From JAFDVL01 sp043736395 (GTDB taxonomy: Bacteria > Acidobacteriota > Blastocatellia > RBC074): a DNA stretch of 43,308 nt. Of the stretch, positions 17,901 through 24,509 are shown in pieces (position 1 is the first letter of the stretch; each line of letters starts with the position of its first letter). Below the pieces are notes generated by a model. The model did not search any database, was not told the origin of the DNA, and worked only from the letters and a program-made list of their open reading frames with translations. The stretch covers positions 1 to 43,308 of the forward strand of contig JAYTCQ010000337.1 in assembly GCA_043736395.1 (NCBI GenBank), read 5' to 3'. The translations under genes were made by a program, and so were the position numbers.

Positions 17901-17977
17901 GCGATGGTCGTTGGTTGCTTTACACGCAACGCGATCACACCATCAACGATATTATGCTGATGGAGAATTTCCGTTAA
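14966..17977 (+). CDS. Transmembrane Ser/Thr protein kinase with PD40 beta-propeller sensor
   Basis: The 1003-residue protein begins with a short helical region typical of acidobacterial kinases. A Hanks-type kinase domain follows (about 88-355): glycine loop LLGIGGMGEV (94-103), catalytic Lys117, alpha-C Glu136, HRDIKPEN (Asp210), DFG (228-230) and GTPRYMSPEQARG (259-271). One membrane helix lies at about 417-433. The rest, outside the membrane, is a TolB/PD40-type propeller with repeated FSPDG, WSPDGK and WSPDGRWVAF blades. All catalytic residues are present, so it should be active. The propeller probably binds a ligand or cell-wall component; that is inference. The 3' end overlaps the opposite-strand GH18-like gene by 26 bp. 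No partner phosphatase is adjacent. Confidence 0.95.
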   Translation: MNSKRWQEIERHYFAAMERDASERTAYLDEVCANDLELRSAVVALIAADKNAGSFLAVPAFQVAVKEHSTELAAEPSLLIPEQSIGHYRVISLLGIGGMGEVWLAEDVALGRRVALKLLPLQFTAYADRVHRFQQEARAASALNHPNILTIYEIGKSGELHFIATEFIEGVTLRQKLSAGKLPVSEALRIALQSAYALDAAHKNGIVHRDIKPENIMLRPDGLVKILDFGLARIAESHESAQAQTPTQQFTTEAGTVMGTPRYMSPEQARGIKVDVRTDIFSLGVVLYEMLTGQAPFAGATTAEVFAALLEKSPQPLSAFLQKNQNELEVIVLKSLVKDRALRYQTIQEFSSELENFKQHLQFKSNENPTRQFMHPSEPTLVLDSAQSTNSRQVTAVTAPQKFISTKLRALRHRPVFKIASISTLLLALGAGAYQFNGGFGKWTRRFAGAPTTAPFATYPGVKDFATFSPDGNQIAFVWDGGQGGPRDVYLKLIGEDTPFRLTNTPEDESRLDWSPDGKYIAAVRANGAAGVIIPALPGGAERKLRAIGAGLSWTADSKMLAVPAPRPIDGGSGAILLLSAETGEQVAQLTTPGPNDFDDQPACSPDGKYVAFLRSVGSPTNREVCVVPIKGGEVKQLTFDKRQMFGLTWTADSREIIYASNRGNGGGMGLWRISLDGGQPERIPTTGQNPNYPAIARHNNRLLYAERYFDTNVYLYEGAGFTAGHSAPDKLEQVKAILASSREDGSPAISPDGERIVFVSKRSGSEELWISQRDGSKPQLLTHFDSVVGTPRWSPDGRWVAFDSRFGGNVEVWVISPDGGAPRNVTNAPTNEGSPSWSNDGRSLYFASERGTTFATIWRQAINNGVPEGQPVQITTIEGGEGYESPDGKLFYFSKWFNKPGISVVPVEGGEAKPVPELAAVGDTRYWGVLKEGIYFVSTEDKAHPAIKFFSFATRQITTLASVEKMPQRDQPGLSFARDGRWLLYTQRDHTINDIMLMENFR

Positions 17978-18965
17978 GGGGTACGACGCTCAAGCCAACA
18001 ATAAGAGCGTCGGCATAAGCGTTAACGGTAATCGGGTCGCCGCCGCAATTGCCGGAATCGGCACAAGCCGCAATCATTAACGAATTCCAAACAAAGCTGC
18101 TGTTAATGTCAGGGTAGGTTTTCCTGAGATCTGTCAATGTACTTTGCATTTCGCATGGACATTTCACGCCTTGCCTCCCTCCTGAGAGCGAATCTGGTTT
18201 ACATTTTGTAAGTACGGTCAGGCTCCAATAACCAGGCGCTATGAAAGCGGCGGGGTTTTCTATGCCGAGCGGGGCGCGATTTTTTATTTCGTCTACCCAG
18301 TCATCAAATCGCGAGATATTGAGATTTTCGGCTCCGCCAGAATAACATTGAAGATTAAGCCAACTGACCGCCTGCTTCTGATTATTTTTTTGAAAAACTG
18401 CCGCCAGACAATCAACCCAAAATTGTTCCTCGGTATAGGGGCAATAGGTAACAGCCACTCCACACTGCTGCGTAAGCATCAAGGTTAACGCCACCACCGT
18501 GTCCAGATAGGGATCATACACATGTTCTGGAACCTCCAGATCGAAATCAAACCCATCCAGCGAGAGAGCATTAATTAAGGCGCGAAAATTATTCAGGAGC
18601 GTTTGTGTGCCGGCAGGAGTTGCCAACAACGCTTTTGCCTTATCAAAATCATCTGGTCCTGCACCTCCGATGCTGAACAGGAGTCTTTGCACCGTCCCGT
18701 CACCTTTCAGCGCCTCAGTGAGCGGTGGTAAATAACCATAAACGTCTTCATTGAAAACGCCGTTTTTGACAATAGGGTCAAGCGGGTCTCTGGGGTCACT
18801 GTCGTGATAGTAAAAATTGCCTTCTGCATCAAAATGCAACGGCCAAAAAATTACCGTGCTAAAACCCGAAATACTGACCTCCTGCAATTTTTGCTGATTG
18901 AGGCTCTCATCATCGAACCCGAACAAGTTGCGACCATAAACGATTACATTGAGATTGCTATTCAT
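17952..18965 (-). CDS. Glycoside hydrolase family 18-like (chitinase-like) protein
   Basis: The 337-residue product carries the two GH18 signatures: the LLFSIGGAG strand (95-103) and LDGFDFDLE, the DxxDxDxE active-site motif with Asp137, Asp140, Asp142 and acid Glu144. The spacing and intact acid suggest an active beta-N-acetylhexosaminidase or chitinase, or an ENGase-like enzyme. There is no N-terminal signal peptide or membrane segment, so either it acts in the cytosol or it leaves by another route; most chitinases are exported. The start ATG at 18965 follows AAGGAAAAA-like purines. Its last 26 bp are antisense to the end of the kinase gene (17952-17977), so the two mRNAs overlap tail to tail. 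Confidence 0.83.
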   Translation of the reverse strand: MNSNLNVIVYGRNLFGFDDESLNQQKLQEVSISGFSTVIFWPLHFDAEGNFYYHDSDPRDPLDPIVKNGVFNEDVYGYLPPLTEALKGDGTVQRLLFSIGGAGPDDFDKAKALLATPAGTQTLLNNFRALINALSLDGFDFDLEVPEHVYDPYLDTVVALTLMLTQQCGVAVTYCPYTEEQFWVDCLAAVFQKNNQKQAVSWLNLQCYSGGAENLNISRFDDWVDEIKNRAPLGIENPAAFIAPGYWSLTVLTKCKPDSLSGGRQGVKCPCEMQSTLTDLRKTYPDINSSFVWNSLMIAACADSGNCGGDPITVNAYADALIVGLSVVPLNGNSPSA

Positions 18966-19036
18966 TGTTTTTTCCTTTGCCTGGTTTAGAATTAAGAGGC
19001 AGGCACAACGACCTGTCCCTCTGTTGTTTTATTAGC

Positions 19037-19228
19037 TTACGGTTTGGCAGTATAAAAGTAATACATTGCCTTATAATCTACGCGCACTTCCTTACCAATA
19101 TTCGCTTTATCGCAGCCTATTTCCGATGCTTTGTCGCCTTGCCCGTACTGGATAGAGCAGCTATTTATTAGACGGTGGTAGTAAGCGTTTTGTAGTTCAC
19201 TTGTTTCTCTGAAAGCGAAGGCTACCAC
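19037..19228 (-). other. Small open frame of uncertain status
   Basis: A 63-codon minus-strand frame opening with GTG encodes a protein-like stretch (SCSIQYGQGDKASEIGCDK, then VDYKAMYYFYTAKP) of better composition than its neighbouring shadow frames. It could be a small gene, or the surviving end of a longer one, between the GH18-like gene and the beta-barrel gene. I recognise no family, and there is no ribosome-binding site before the GTG, which lies inside a hairpin. Confidence 0.25.
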
Positions 19229-19229
19229 C
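19174..19229. repeat. Hairpin with GGTGGTAG arms
   Basis: GGTGGTAG (19174-19181) and CTACCACC (19222-19229) are perfect complements 40 bases apart; the interior has only patchy pairing (AAGCG-type segments). On the plus strand it is followed by a T6 run at 19234-19239, but no plus-strand gene ends here. On the minus strand it lies 9 bp beyond the beta-barrel stop and may help end that transcript. Confidence 0.4.
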
Positions 19230-19238
19230 TACATTTTT

Positions 19239-19862
19239 TCAGCGAAGACGAATGACCAGCCCCGCACTCAATCTAAAATTGTGCTCTGTTTTTGGATTGT
19301 ATTGATCCAATAATTCGAAGCGCGTCATCAGATAATCAGCTTGCACAAGACGCAGCGAGACGCGTTTATTTATTTTCACATCTACGCCGCCTCCTGTGCC
19401 AAAAGCAAAAGCAGTGTCTTTCAAATCCGTCGGGCGACCACTGAGTAATCCTGAAAATCGGCGGTGTGCGCCTCCCGCCATCACGCGGGCAAAAGGCGCA
19501 ATGCGTGACCCACGAAATTGAAATTGCGGACCGAAAAGAAAATTGTGATTCCTTGTCTTCAAGTCTCCGAATAATCCCTGATCAAGCGAAAAAATTACTA
19601 CGGATGAAGTGCCATAATGTCCACTGAAATCGGCCACAGCTCCTAATGAAACTTTTGACCAGTTTTTGAGATTTACATTCATAGCCGCGTTCCAACCATG
19701 CAAGTTCGCAGGCTCATCGGCTCCGGTGGCGCGAAGGTAGGAATACCCGCCAAAAATTTCTACTTTCGAATGATCTTGCGCTGATGCTCCCAGCGAAATT
19801 GCCAGCATTAATGCGAATGTCATCCAGGATCGAGAAGCTATGTGTGATGTTATTGAAATCAT
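19239..19862 (-). CDS. Small outer-membrane beta-barrel protein
   Basis: The 207-residue product has a signal peptide (hydrophobic 14-26, GASAQ cleavage site) followed by amphipathic strands with alternating residues, opening with VEIFGGYSYLRATG and closing with NFRLSAGLVIRLR. This is the layout of eight-stranded OmpA-like or OMP_b-brl proteins found widely in Acidobacteriota. The AAGGAAAATTT segment before ATG 19862 is a fair ribosome-binding site. No enzymatic motif is visible; the role is probably structural or small-molecule passage. It shares orientation with the two genes that follow at higher coordinates, with gaps of 94 and 76 bp, so a loose operon is possible. Confidence 0.8.
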   Translation of the reverse strand: MISITSHIASRSWMTFALMLAISLGASAQDHSKVEIFGGYSYLRATGADEPANLHGWNAAMNVNLKNWSKVSLGAVADFSGHYGTSSVVIFSLDQGLFGDLKTRNHNFLFGPQFQFRGSRIAPFARVMAGGAHRRFSGLLSGRPTDLKDTAFAFGTGGGVDVKINKRVSLRLVQADYLMTRFELLDQYNPKTEHNFRLSAGLVIRLR

Positions 19863-19956
19863 AAATTTTCCTTTTGCGAAATTGGCAAAAAATAGACGGA
19901 ACTGCGAGAATCACTTTTTTATCGAGTGGATCTATCGCAGTTCCATCTGTTTTACG

Positions 19957-20721
19957 TTACTTGCTTGCCGTTTTTTCGGGCGCGGGCGTAATGCTCAGTT
20001 CCGGCATCGGCGTATAAGCCGTAAGGTTCGTGTGCGATACAAGACCCGCCGTCCGACCTGACAGCTTGCTGTAGCCTTCGACTTTAGGCAGCTCCGCCTG
20101 AAATTTTTCGTAATCCGCCCATGAATCAAACGAATCCAGGTGGACGTACATGTTGAGATCACCACCAATGACGAGGCGACTGACACGATGCCCTTTCAGG
20201 TTCGTTTTTTTCAGCACCGCCAACAGGTCTTTTTGATAGCTCTCGTAATCATTTCGACGTCCAGGTGTGACGCTAATCTCGCGGCGTATCATCAGCTTCG
20301 ACGTGCCGTCCTGTTTGATCGCAGCTTCCGGGATAGAGCGGATGATGTAAGCGTGGCTACTGACGATCATCGTACGTCGTTTGGCGTCGTAGGCTTTACG
20401 ACCTTCTGCGCCGAGTGCTTTGGTCAGTGCGCTGCCTTCATCAAACTGCGCCAGATTATCAACGGGCTGCACGACTCTGAATTCAAAGCCATCGCCCACG
20501 GGACCGGACGATTGCATAACGAGTGATTGTTTGATGCCGCCTTTCTTAAGGGCGGGAAGCGTTTCGTTTTTATAGAATTCAAGAAATTGCGCCCACATTT
20601 CAGGTTTGACCTGCGTCACCGAGACGCGCGAAAGCTGCGGTTTGGGCATTTCCTGCGCGAAGCCAACGAAAGCCGTGAGCGAAAATAGACTGAGAGCTAA
20701 AATTAATTTTGTGATTTTCAT
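19957..20721 (-). CDS. Exported protein with two dimeric alpha-beta-barrel (NIPSNAP/ABM-like) repeats
   Basis: The start is ATG 20721 (254 residues): GGAGAA lies 7 bases upstream and a signal peptide (MKITKLILALSLF, then GFAQ) begins directly. The mature chain appears duplicated. RVSVTQVKPEMWAQFLEFY with a later FEFRVVQPVDNLAQF matches in pattern MIRREISVTPGRRNDYESY with LNMYVHLDSFDSWADYEKF. Each half has the beta-alpha-beta pattern of ferredoxin-like dimeric alpha-beta barrels such as NIPSNAP or antibiotic-biosynthesis monooxygenase domains. Two halves in one chain would make an internal pseudo-dimer. No cofactor or catalytic residue can be assigned, so the function is unknown. Confidence 0.75.
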   Translation of the reverse strand: MKITKLILALSLFSLTAFVGFAQEMPKPQLSRVSVTQVKPEMWAQFLEFYKNETLPALKKGGIKQSLVMQSSGPVGDGFEFRVVQPVDNLAQFDEGSALTKALGAEGRKAYDAKRRTMIVSSHAYIIRSIPEAAIKQDGTSKLMIRREISVTPGRRNDYESYQKDLLAVLKKTNLKGHRVSRLVIGGDLNMYVHLDSFDSWADYEKFQAELPKVEGYSKLSGRTAGLVSHTNLTAYTPMPELSITPAPEKTASK

Positions 20722-20797
20722 GATGCGATTCTCCTTGTTGATTGATGAGCCGCTAATGCAGCCAGTTGGGATCAAAAGCAACGCTCTTGACGCGTTA

Positions 20798-21883
20798 CTA
20801 CTTGATTGATAATTCTTGTCGAACTTGCGTGATAAGTTTTTCGAGATCAGATTTGAGCGCAGGATTCAGCCGCAAACATTCATCGAAATCAGTTTGCGCC
20901 GCGACTTCGTTTCCCTGTCGAAGATTGATAATTCCGCGCTGCGCCCGGGCATCCGCATGATTTGAATTCAAAGTAATGGCTTGATTGTAATCGTTGAGTG
21001 CTTTGGTGAAATCGCCTTTGATTTTCCAGGCTTGGGCGCGATTGAACCACGTGGCAGATGATTGCGGATTCAGTTGAATTGCCCTGTCAAAATCCTTGAG
21101 TGCACTTGTCACGTCGCCCTGCGCCAAAAGCACGATTCCCCGATCCATCCACGCGCCGGCAAATTGTGAATTCAATTTAATCGCCTGCGTCTGATCGGCA
21201 ATTGCCCCACTGTAATCGCCCAAGCGATAGTGCATTGCGCCGCGACTATTCCAATTTTCAGCGACCTTTGGTTTGAGCTTGAGAACTACTTCATAATCGG
21301 CAAGCGCTGCTTGAAAATTGCCTTTGGCTTCATACGCCAATCCACGATTGTGATACGGCTCTGGCAAGCGCGGATTCAGTTTGATAGCGGTCGCGGCATC
21401 ACTGAGTGAGCCATCGTAATCGCCTTGCAAATAAAGCAGGTAACTGCGACCAACCCACGCTTCAATCATCCTGGAGTCCAATTGCAAAGCACGGGTAAAA
21501 TCTTTACCAGCTACTGCTAATTCACCTTTGAGCATTCGCGCTTGTCCACGATTCGCATAGAGCGCAGCCGAACTTGGTTCGAACGCCAGACCAAGACTGT
21601 AATCTTCAATCGCGTTGTCATATTCCCCTTTTGCCGTCCAAGTGTTACCGCGCTCCAGATAAGAATTCGCTGAGATCGCTCGTGAATTTTGTGCCTGTAC
21701 GATCACGCTTACAGACAACAGTAAAATCGTCAGCATGTGTTGCGGCTTCGGTCTGGAAAGAAGATCGCTCAATGCACAGCCAAGACAAAACAGCAAAAAA
21801 AGGAGCGAAAAACCGCCGATCAGCAATGTGAAAATTTGCAAAACCAAAACGTTGATTACTTCGAAAATTGCCATGAGGTTCAT
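20798..21883 (-). CDS. Membrane-anchored TPR protein (eight repeats)
   Basis: The 361-residue protein starts with two hydrophobic segments (about 8-40 and 50-63, the latter ending VQAQ) and then has eight consecutive 34-residue tetratricopeptide repeats from about residue 73 to 350. Typical repeat cores are RGNTWTAKGEYDNAIEDY, NRGLAYEAKGNFQAALADY and RAIQLNPQ. CAAAGGAGC precedes ATG 21883 by 5 bases. TPR arrays of this kind scaffold protein complexes; nothing here gives a partner. The gene is divergent from the ECF sigma gene across a 330-bp region holding a long inverted repeat, so joint regulation is possible. Confidence 0.88.
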   Translation of the reverse strand: MNLMAIFEVINVLVLQIFTLLIGGFSLLFLLFCLGCALSDLLSRPKPQHMLTILLLSVSVIVQAQNSRAISANSYLERGNTWTAKGEYDNAIEDYSLGLAFEPSSAALYANRGQARMLKGELAVAGKDFTRALQLDSRMIEAWVGRSYLLYLQGDYDGSLSDAATAIKLNPRLPEPYHNRGLAYEAKGNFQAALADYEVVLKLKPKVAENWNSRGAMHYRLGDYSGAIADQTQAIKLNSQFAGAWMDRGIVLLAQGDVTSALKDFDRAIQLNPQSSATWFNRAQAWKIKGDFTKALNDYNQAITLNSNHADARAQRGIINLRQGNEVAAQTDFDECLRLNPALKSDLEKLITQVRQELSIK

Positions 21884-21975
21884 ACTTGCTCCTTTGAATA
21901 ATTGACAAACTTCGACCTGCCCGATTGCTGCACTCAGGCGTACTATTTTTTTTAACTGGATTCCCCCGGCACCTT

Positions 21976-22079
21976 TTACAGCAGGGATGAAAAGTGAAGT
22001 CAGGTTGTAAATAACAATGGCTTATATTCTCCCCCAAGTTATAAGCCGTCGCCCGATTCACTTTTCATCTCTACTGTAA
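21976..22079. repeat. Nested inverted repeat in the divergent TPR/sigma intergenic region
   Basis: The 330-bp gap 21884-22213 separates divergent genes. Within it, arms 21976-21998 and 22057-22079 pair at 21 of 23 positions (core GATGAAAAGTGAA). A second perfect 8-bp pair, GGCTTATA (22019-22026) with TATAAGCC (22040-22047), sits in the 58-nt interior. The element lies 93 bp from the TPR start and 134 bp from the sigma start. It could be a mobile palindrome, an operator or a structured leader. No confident promoter boxes were found in the rest of the gap. Confidence 0.8.
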
Positions 22080-22213
22080 TGCTCATTAGTGCATGCGTAG
22101 TTCATTCCAAAATCCCGCCACGCGTTTAGAATATTTTCCCCTCTCTTCTGGCTTCTTTATGGTTATGGTAAATTTACGGCTTCTAAACAAATCCTCCCCC
22201 TGGGGAAAATCTC

Positions 22214-22804
22214 ATGACGACTTCAGAAAAACCGGAAGTCACCCGGTTACTGCTTGCCTGGAGCAATGGTGACGAAAGCGCATTGGCTGCATTAGCTCCT
22301 CTGATGCAACAGGAGCTGCATATACTTGCTCGTCGCTACCTGAGCCACGAACGCGCCGGACATACGCTGCAACCCAGCGATTTGGTCAATGAAGCCTATC
22401 TGCGTCTGATTGATAACCATCAAGTGCAATGGCAAAATCGCGCCCATTTTTTCGGCATCGCCGCGAACGTTATGCGAAGAATTTTGGTAGATCACGCCCG
22501 CCGACGCAATGAACTCAAACACGGCGCAGGTGCAGTACAAGTTTCACTAACTGACGTCGAACAGTCCGAAGCCGAACGCGGTACCGATGTGCTCGCACTT
22601 GATGAAGCTTTAGGTCGCTTAGCCGTCATTGATCCGCGCAAATGCCAGATTGTTGAGCTACGTTTTTTCGGTGGATTGAATGAAACAGAAACAGCTGAGG
22701 TTTTGAATATTTCCCTGCGAACAATCCAACGCGAATGGAATCTGTCACGCGCCTGGCTTTATCAACAACTCAGTCTCGAAAAAAATAATCCTCAAAGTTT
22801 ATGA
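22214..22804 (+). CDS. ECF-type RNA polymerase sigma factor (TIGR02999 family)
   Basis: The 196-residue protein has sigma region 2 (about 35-105, including DLVNEAYLRLID and FFGIAANVMRRILVDHARRR) and a region 4 helix-turn-helix (about 135-190, with CQIVELRFFGGLNETETAEVL and RTIQREW). This is the Acidobacteriota/Planctomycetota type of ECF factor whose genes often accompany Ser/Thr kinases and whose activity may depend on phosphorylation rather than an anti-sigma factor. No anti-sigma gene is adjacent, and the nearest kinase is at 14966. GGGGAAA precedes the ATG. The last codons overlap the start of crcB by ATGA (22801-22804), so translation is probably coupled. Confidence 0.92.
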   Translation: MTTSEKPEVTRLLLAWSNGDESALAALAPLMQQELHILARRYLSHERAGHTLQPSDLVNEAYLRLIDNHQVQWQNRAHFFGIAANVMRRILVDHARRRNELKHGAGAVQVSLTDVEQSEAERGTDVLALDEALGRLAVIDPRKCQIVELRFFGGLNETETAEVLNISLRTIQREWNLSRAWLYQQLSLEKNNPQSL

Positions 22805-23175
22805 TGAAAATTTTTCTGGTGGGAGCAGGCGGATTTCTTGGTTCAATCGCCCGATATTTATTAAGTAATTTTGTTCAGACTTCTTCGGCAAGCCGCTTCC
22901 CTGTTGGTACGTTACTCGTCAATGTTTTGGGATGTTTCGTGATTGGCTTGCTTTCACAAATCGGAGAATCACGCGAAATATTTTCAGCGGAAACACGCGC
23001 CTTTATTTTTGTTGGCATCCTCGGCGGATTCACGACGTACTCTTCGTTCGGTAATGAAACGATTAATTTATGGCGCAACGATGATACTGAATTCGCGCTG
23101 CTGAATATTGTATTGCAGTTAGCACTAGGGCTTGGCGCGGTGTGGATGGGAAGACTGATCGGGGCGAAATTTTAG
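22801..23175 (+). CDS. crcB: Fluoride ion channel CrcB/Fluc
   Basis: The 124-residue, four-helix membrane protein matches Fluc channels, which export toxic fluoride as antiparallel dimers. Visible landmarks are GGFLGSIARYLLS near residue 10-20, PVGTLLVNVLGCFVIG in helix 2 and GGFTTYSSFGNE in the helix 3 break that binds the central Na+ and lines the pore. The length is typical. There is no separate promoter or fluoride riboswitch; the gene begins inside the stop of the sigma factor gene, so it is expressed with it. Confidence 0.95.
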   Translation: MMKIFLVGAGGFLGSIARYLLSNFVQTSSASRFPVGTLLVNVLGCFVIGLLSQIGESREIFSAETRAFIFVGILGGFTTYSSFGNETINLWRNDDTEFALLNIVLQLALGLGAVWMGRLIGAKF

Positions 23176-23192
23176 TAAAAACTATCCACTAC

Positions 23193-23230
23193 CAACTACT
23201 TTGCACGGAAGATTCTTTGCAAAATAGTTG
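23193..23230. terminator. Bidirectional terminator-like hairpin between convergent genes
   Basis: CAACTACTTTGCA (23193-23205) and TGCAAAATAGTTG (23218-23230) pair at 12 of 13 positions around a 12-nt loop. The hairpin lies 17 bp after the crcB stop and 55 bp beyond the stop of the convergent DUF2330 gene, the expected place for a shared terminator. Confidence 0.6.
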
Positions 23231-23285
23231 ATAGTTGAAAATGAATAATTGGTAATGATTTCAATTTGCGAATGCCGCGCTCTAC

Positions 23286-24425
23286 TTATACTGGCAGGCG
23301 TCGCCGACGTTTACGCCAAAAGAAAATTGCCGTTGGCACAATCAACAACAGCAGAACGAGATCAAACGGCAACGGGAATTGCCATTCATTAAAATGCACA
23401 TTCGGTGGAGGCTTCACGCTGCTTTGATCCGTTGCCGCCGAAAAAAATAATTCATCCGTAGCCGGACGTGGTGATGAATTATCGTTGAATTCCGTCATCC
23501 ATGTTTGCGCAGGCAATTGATCTATTGGCACTTTGAAATGATTGGCAATTTCTTCGCGCTGCCCTGCGTTAATTATATTTGACCAGTATGTATTGGCTGG
23601 CCATTTCACAGCGGATTCTTCCCCGATGGTCGCGTTCATTTTCTTCTGACTTAAAAACCAAACCTTGAGCAAACGAGCAGGCGAATTCTTATTTTCATTC
23701 GCAGCCGGGCTGACGGGTTCGCGGTACGGATAAAACGGGCGATCCGTTTTGAATGACATTCGCACTACGCCAAGCATCATCGGTAACGCTTCACCATCGC
23801 CATCCTGCGCCACTTTAAAAGCGGTAATTTTCCAATTGGCTTTGACATATTTTTCTAACCACGTCGCCAACTCAGGCGAAGATTGATAGCCGTGTTTTTT
23901 CAACCACGCATTGAGCGCCGCCGCATTATTCGCTTCTAAAATTGCAGCATCGTATCCGGCGATTTGCTTTTGGCTGAGAACACGCACTGGCGATGCACTT
24001 GCTGCTGTGGCGGCAGGAGTTATTGTTGCATCAGCACTGGTCAGCTCATAATCAATTATCAAAGGACCGAACAGACGCGATAAAAACAGTGTCGTAAAAT
24101 CAAAGCCATCAAATTTATCCTCATACACATCTTCCGGCTTCGTCATCGGCTTGAACAAATCAAAATCATTTGCTGTTTCCGTCAGCTCCGGCACAGACGG
24201 TGTCGGCACTAAAAATCCAAACTCTTTCGCCGTACCCGAGAATTGTGCGTTGCGAATAAAGTGTTCTGTTTTGGATTGCTCATCCCAAATGATGACAGCC
24301 TTTTCCGAATCAACTTGAACAGCTGGCGCAGAAGCAGGCGTAGCAATTGCGCAAGCGAATAATTGAATCGGCAGCGCGTTGAGTGCTAACAAAAAAATGA
24401 GGAAATGAGGTTTGATTTTTGTCAT
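23286..24425 (-). CDS. DUF2330 family exported membrane protein
   Basis: The start is ATG 24425 (379 residues), because the longer frame from 24503 would translate a hairpin before the signal peptide. The N-terminus (PHFLIFLLALNALPIQLFACA) is a signal sequence. The following AVIIWDEQSKTEHFIRNAQF and FGFLVPTPSVPEL segments are characteristic of DUF2330 proteins, which are exported and of unknown function. The C-terminus has one membrane helix (LVLLLLIVPTAIFFW) followed by a basic KRRRR stop-transfer tail, so the large domain faces outside the cytoplasmic membrane. It lies downstream of uxaC on the same strand but a strong hairpin separates them, so it is probably a separate transcript. Confidence 0.85.
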   Translation of the reverse strand: MTKIKPHFLIFLLALNALPIQLFACAIATPASAPAVQVDSEKAVIIWDEQSKTEHFIRNAQFSGTAKEFGFLVPTPSVPELTETANDFDLFKPMTKPEDVYEDKFDGFDFTTLFLSRLFGPLIIDYELTSADATITPAATAASASPVRVLSQKQIAGYDAAILEANNAAALNAWLKKHGYQSSPELATWLEKYVKANWKITAFKVAQDGDGEALPMMLGVVRMSFKTDRPFYPYREPVSPAANENKNSPARLLKVWFLSQKKMNATIGEESAVKWPANTYWSNIINAGQREEIANHFKVPIDQLPAQTWMTEFNDNSSPRPATDELFFSAATDQSSVKPPPNVHFNEWQFPLPFDLVLLLLIVPTAIFFWRKRRRRLPV

Positions 24426-24446
24426 CTTATTTTCCGATATTCTCAC

Positions 24447-24485
24447 GAACTCAATTGTCGCTACGCTGTAGCGACAATTGAGTTC
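24447..24485. terminator. Perfect 18-bp hairpin between uxaC and the DUF2330 gene
   Basis: GAACTCAATTGTCGCTAC (24447-24464) and GTAGCGACAATTGAGTTC (24468-24485) are exact complements with a 3-nt loop. It lies 24 bp after the minus-strand uxaC stop and 21 bp before the DUF2330 start. There is no T-run, and the stem is longer than most intrinsic terminators, so it may equally be an inserted palindromic repeat that blocks read-through. Confidence 0.7.
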
Positions 24486-24509
24486 ATAGTAACTCTTTGC
24501 CAATTTATT

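Noticed and set aside
22080..22213. A fluoride riboswitch before the sigma factor-crcB pair
   Set aside because: I could not find the aptamer's conserved core by eye, and the pair begins with the sigma gene; a covariance-model search would be needed to claim one.
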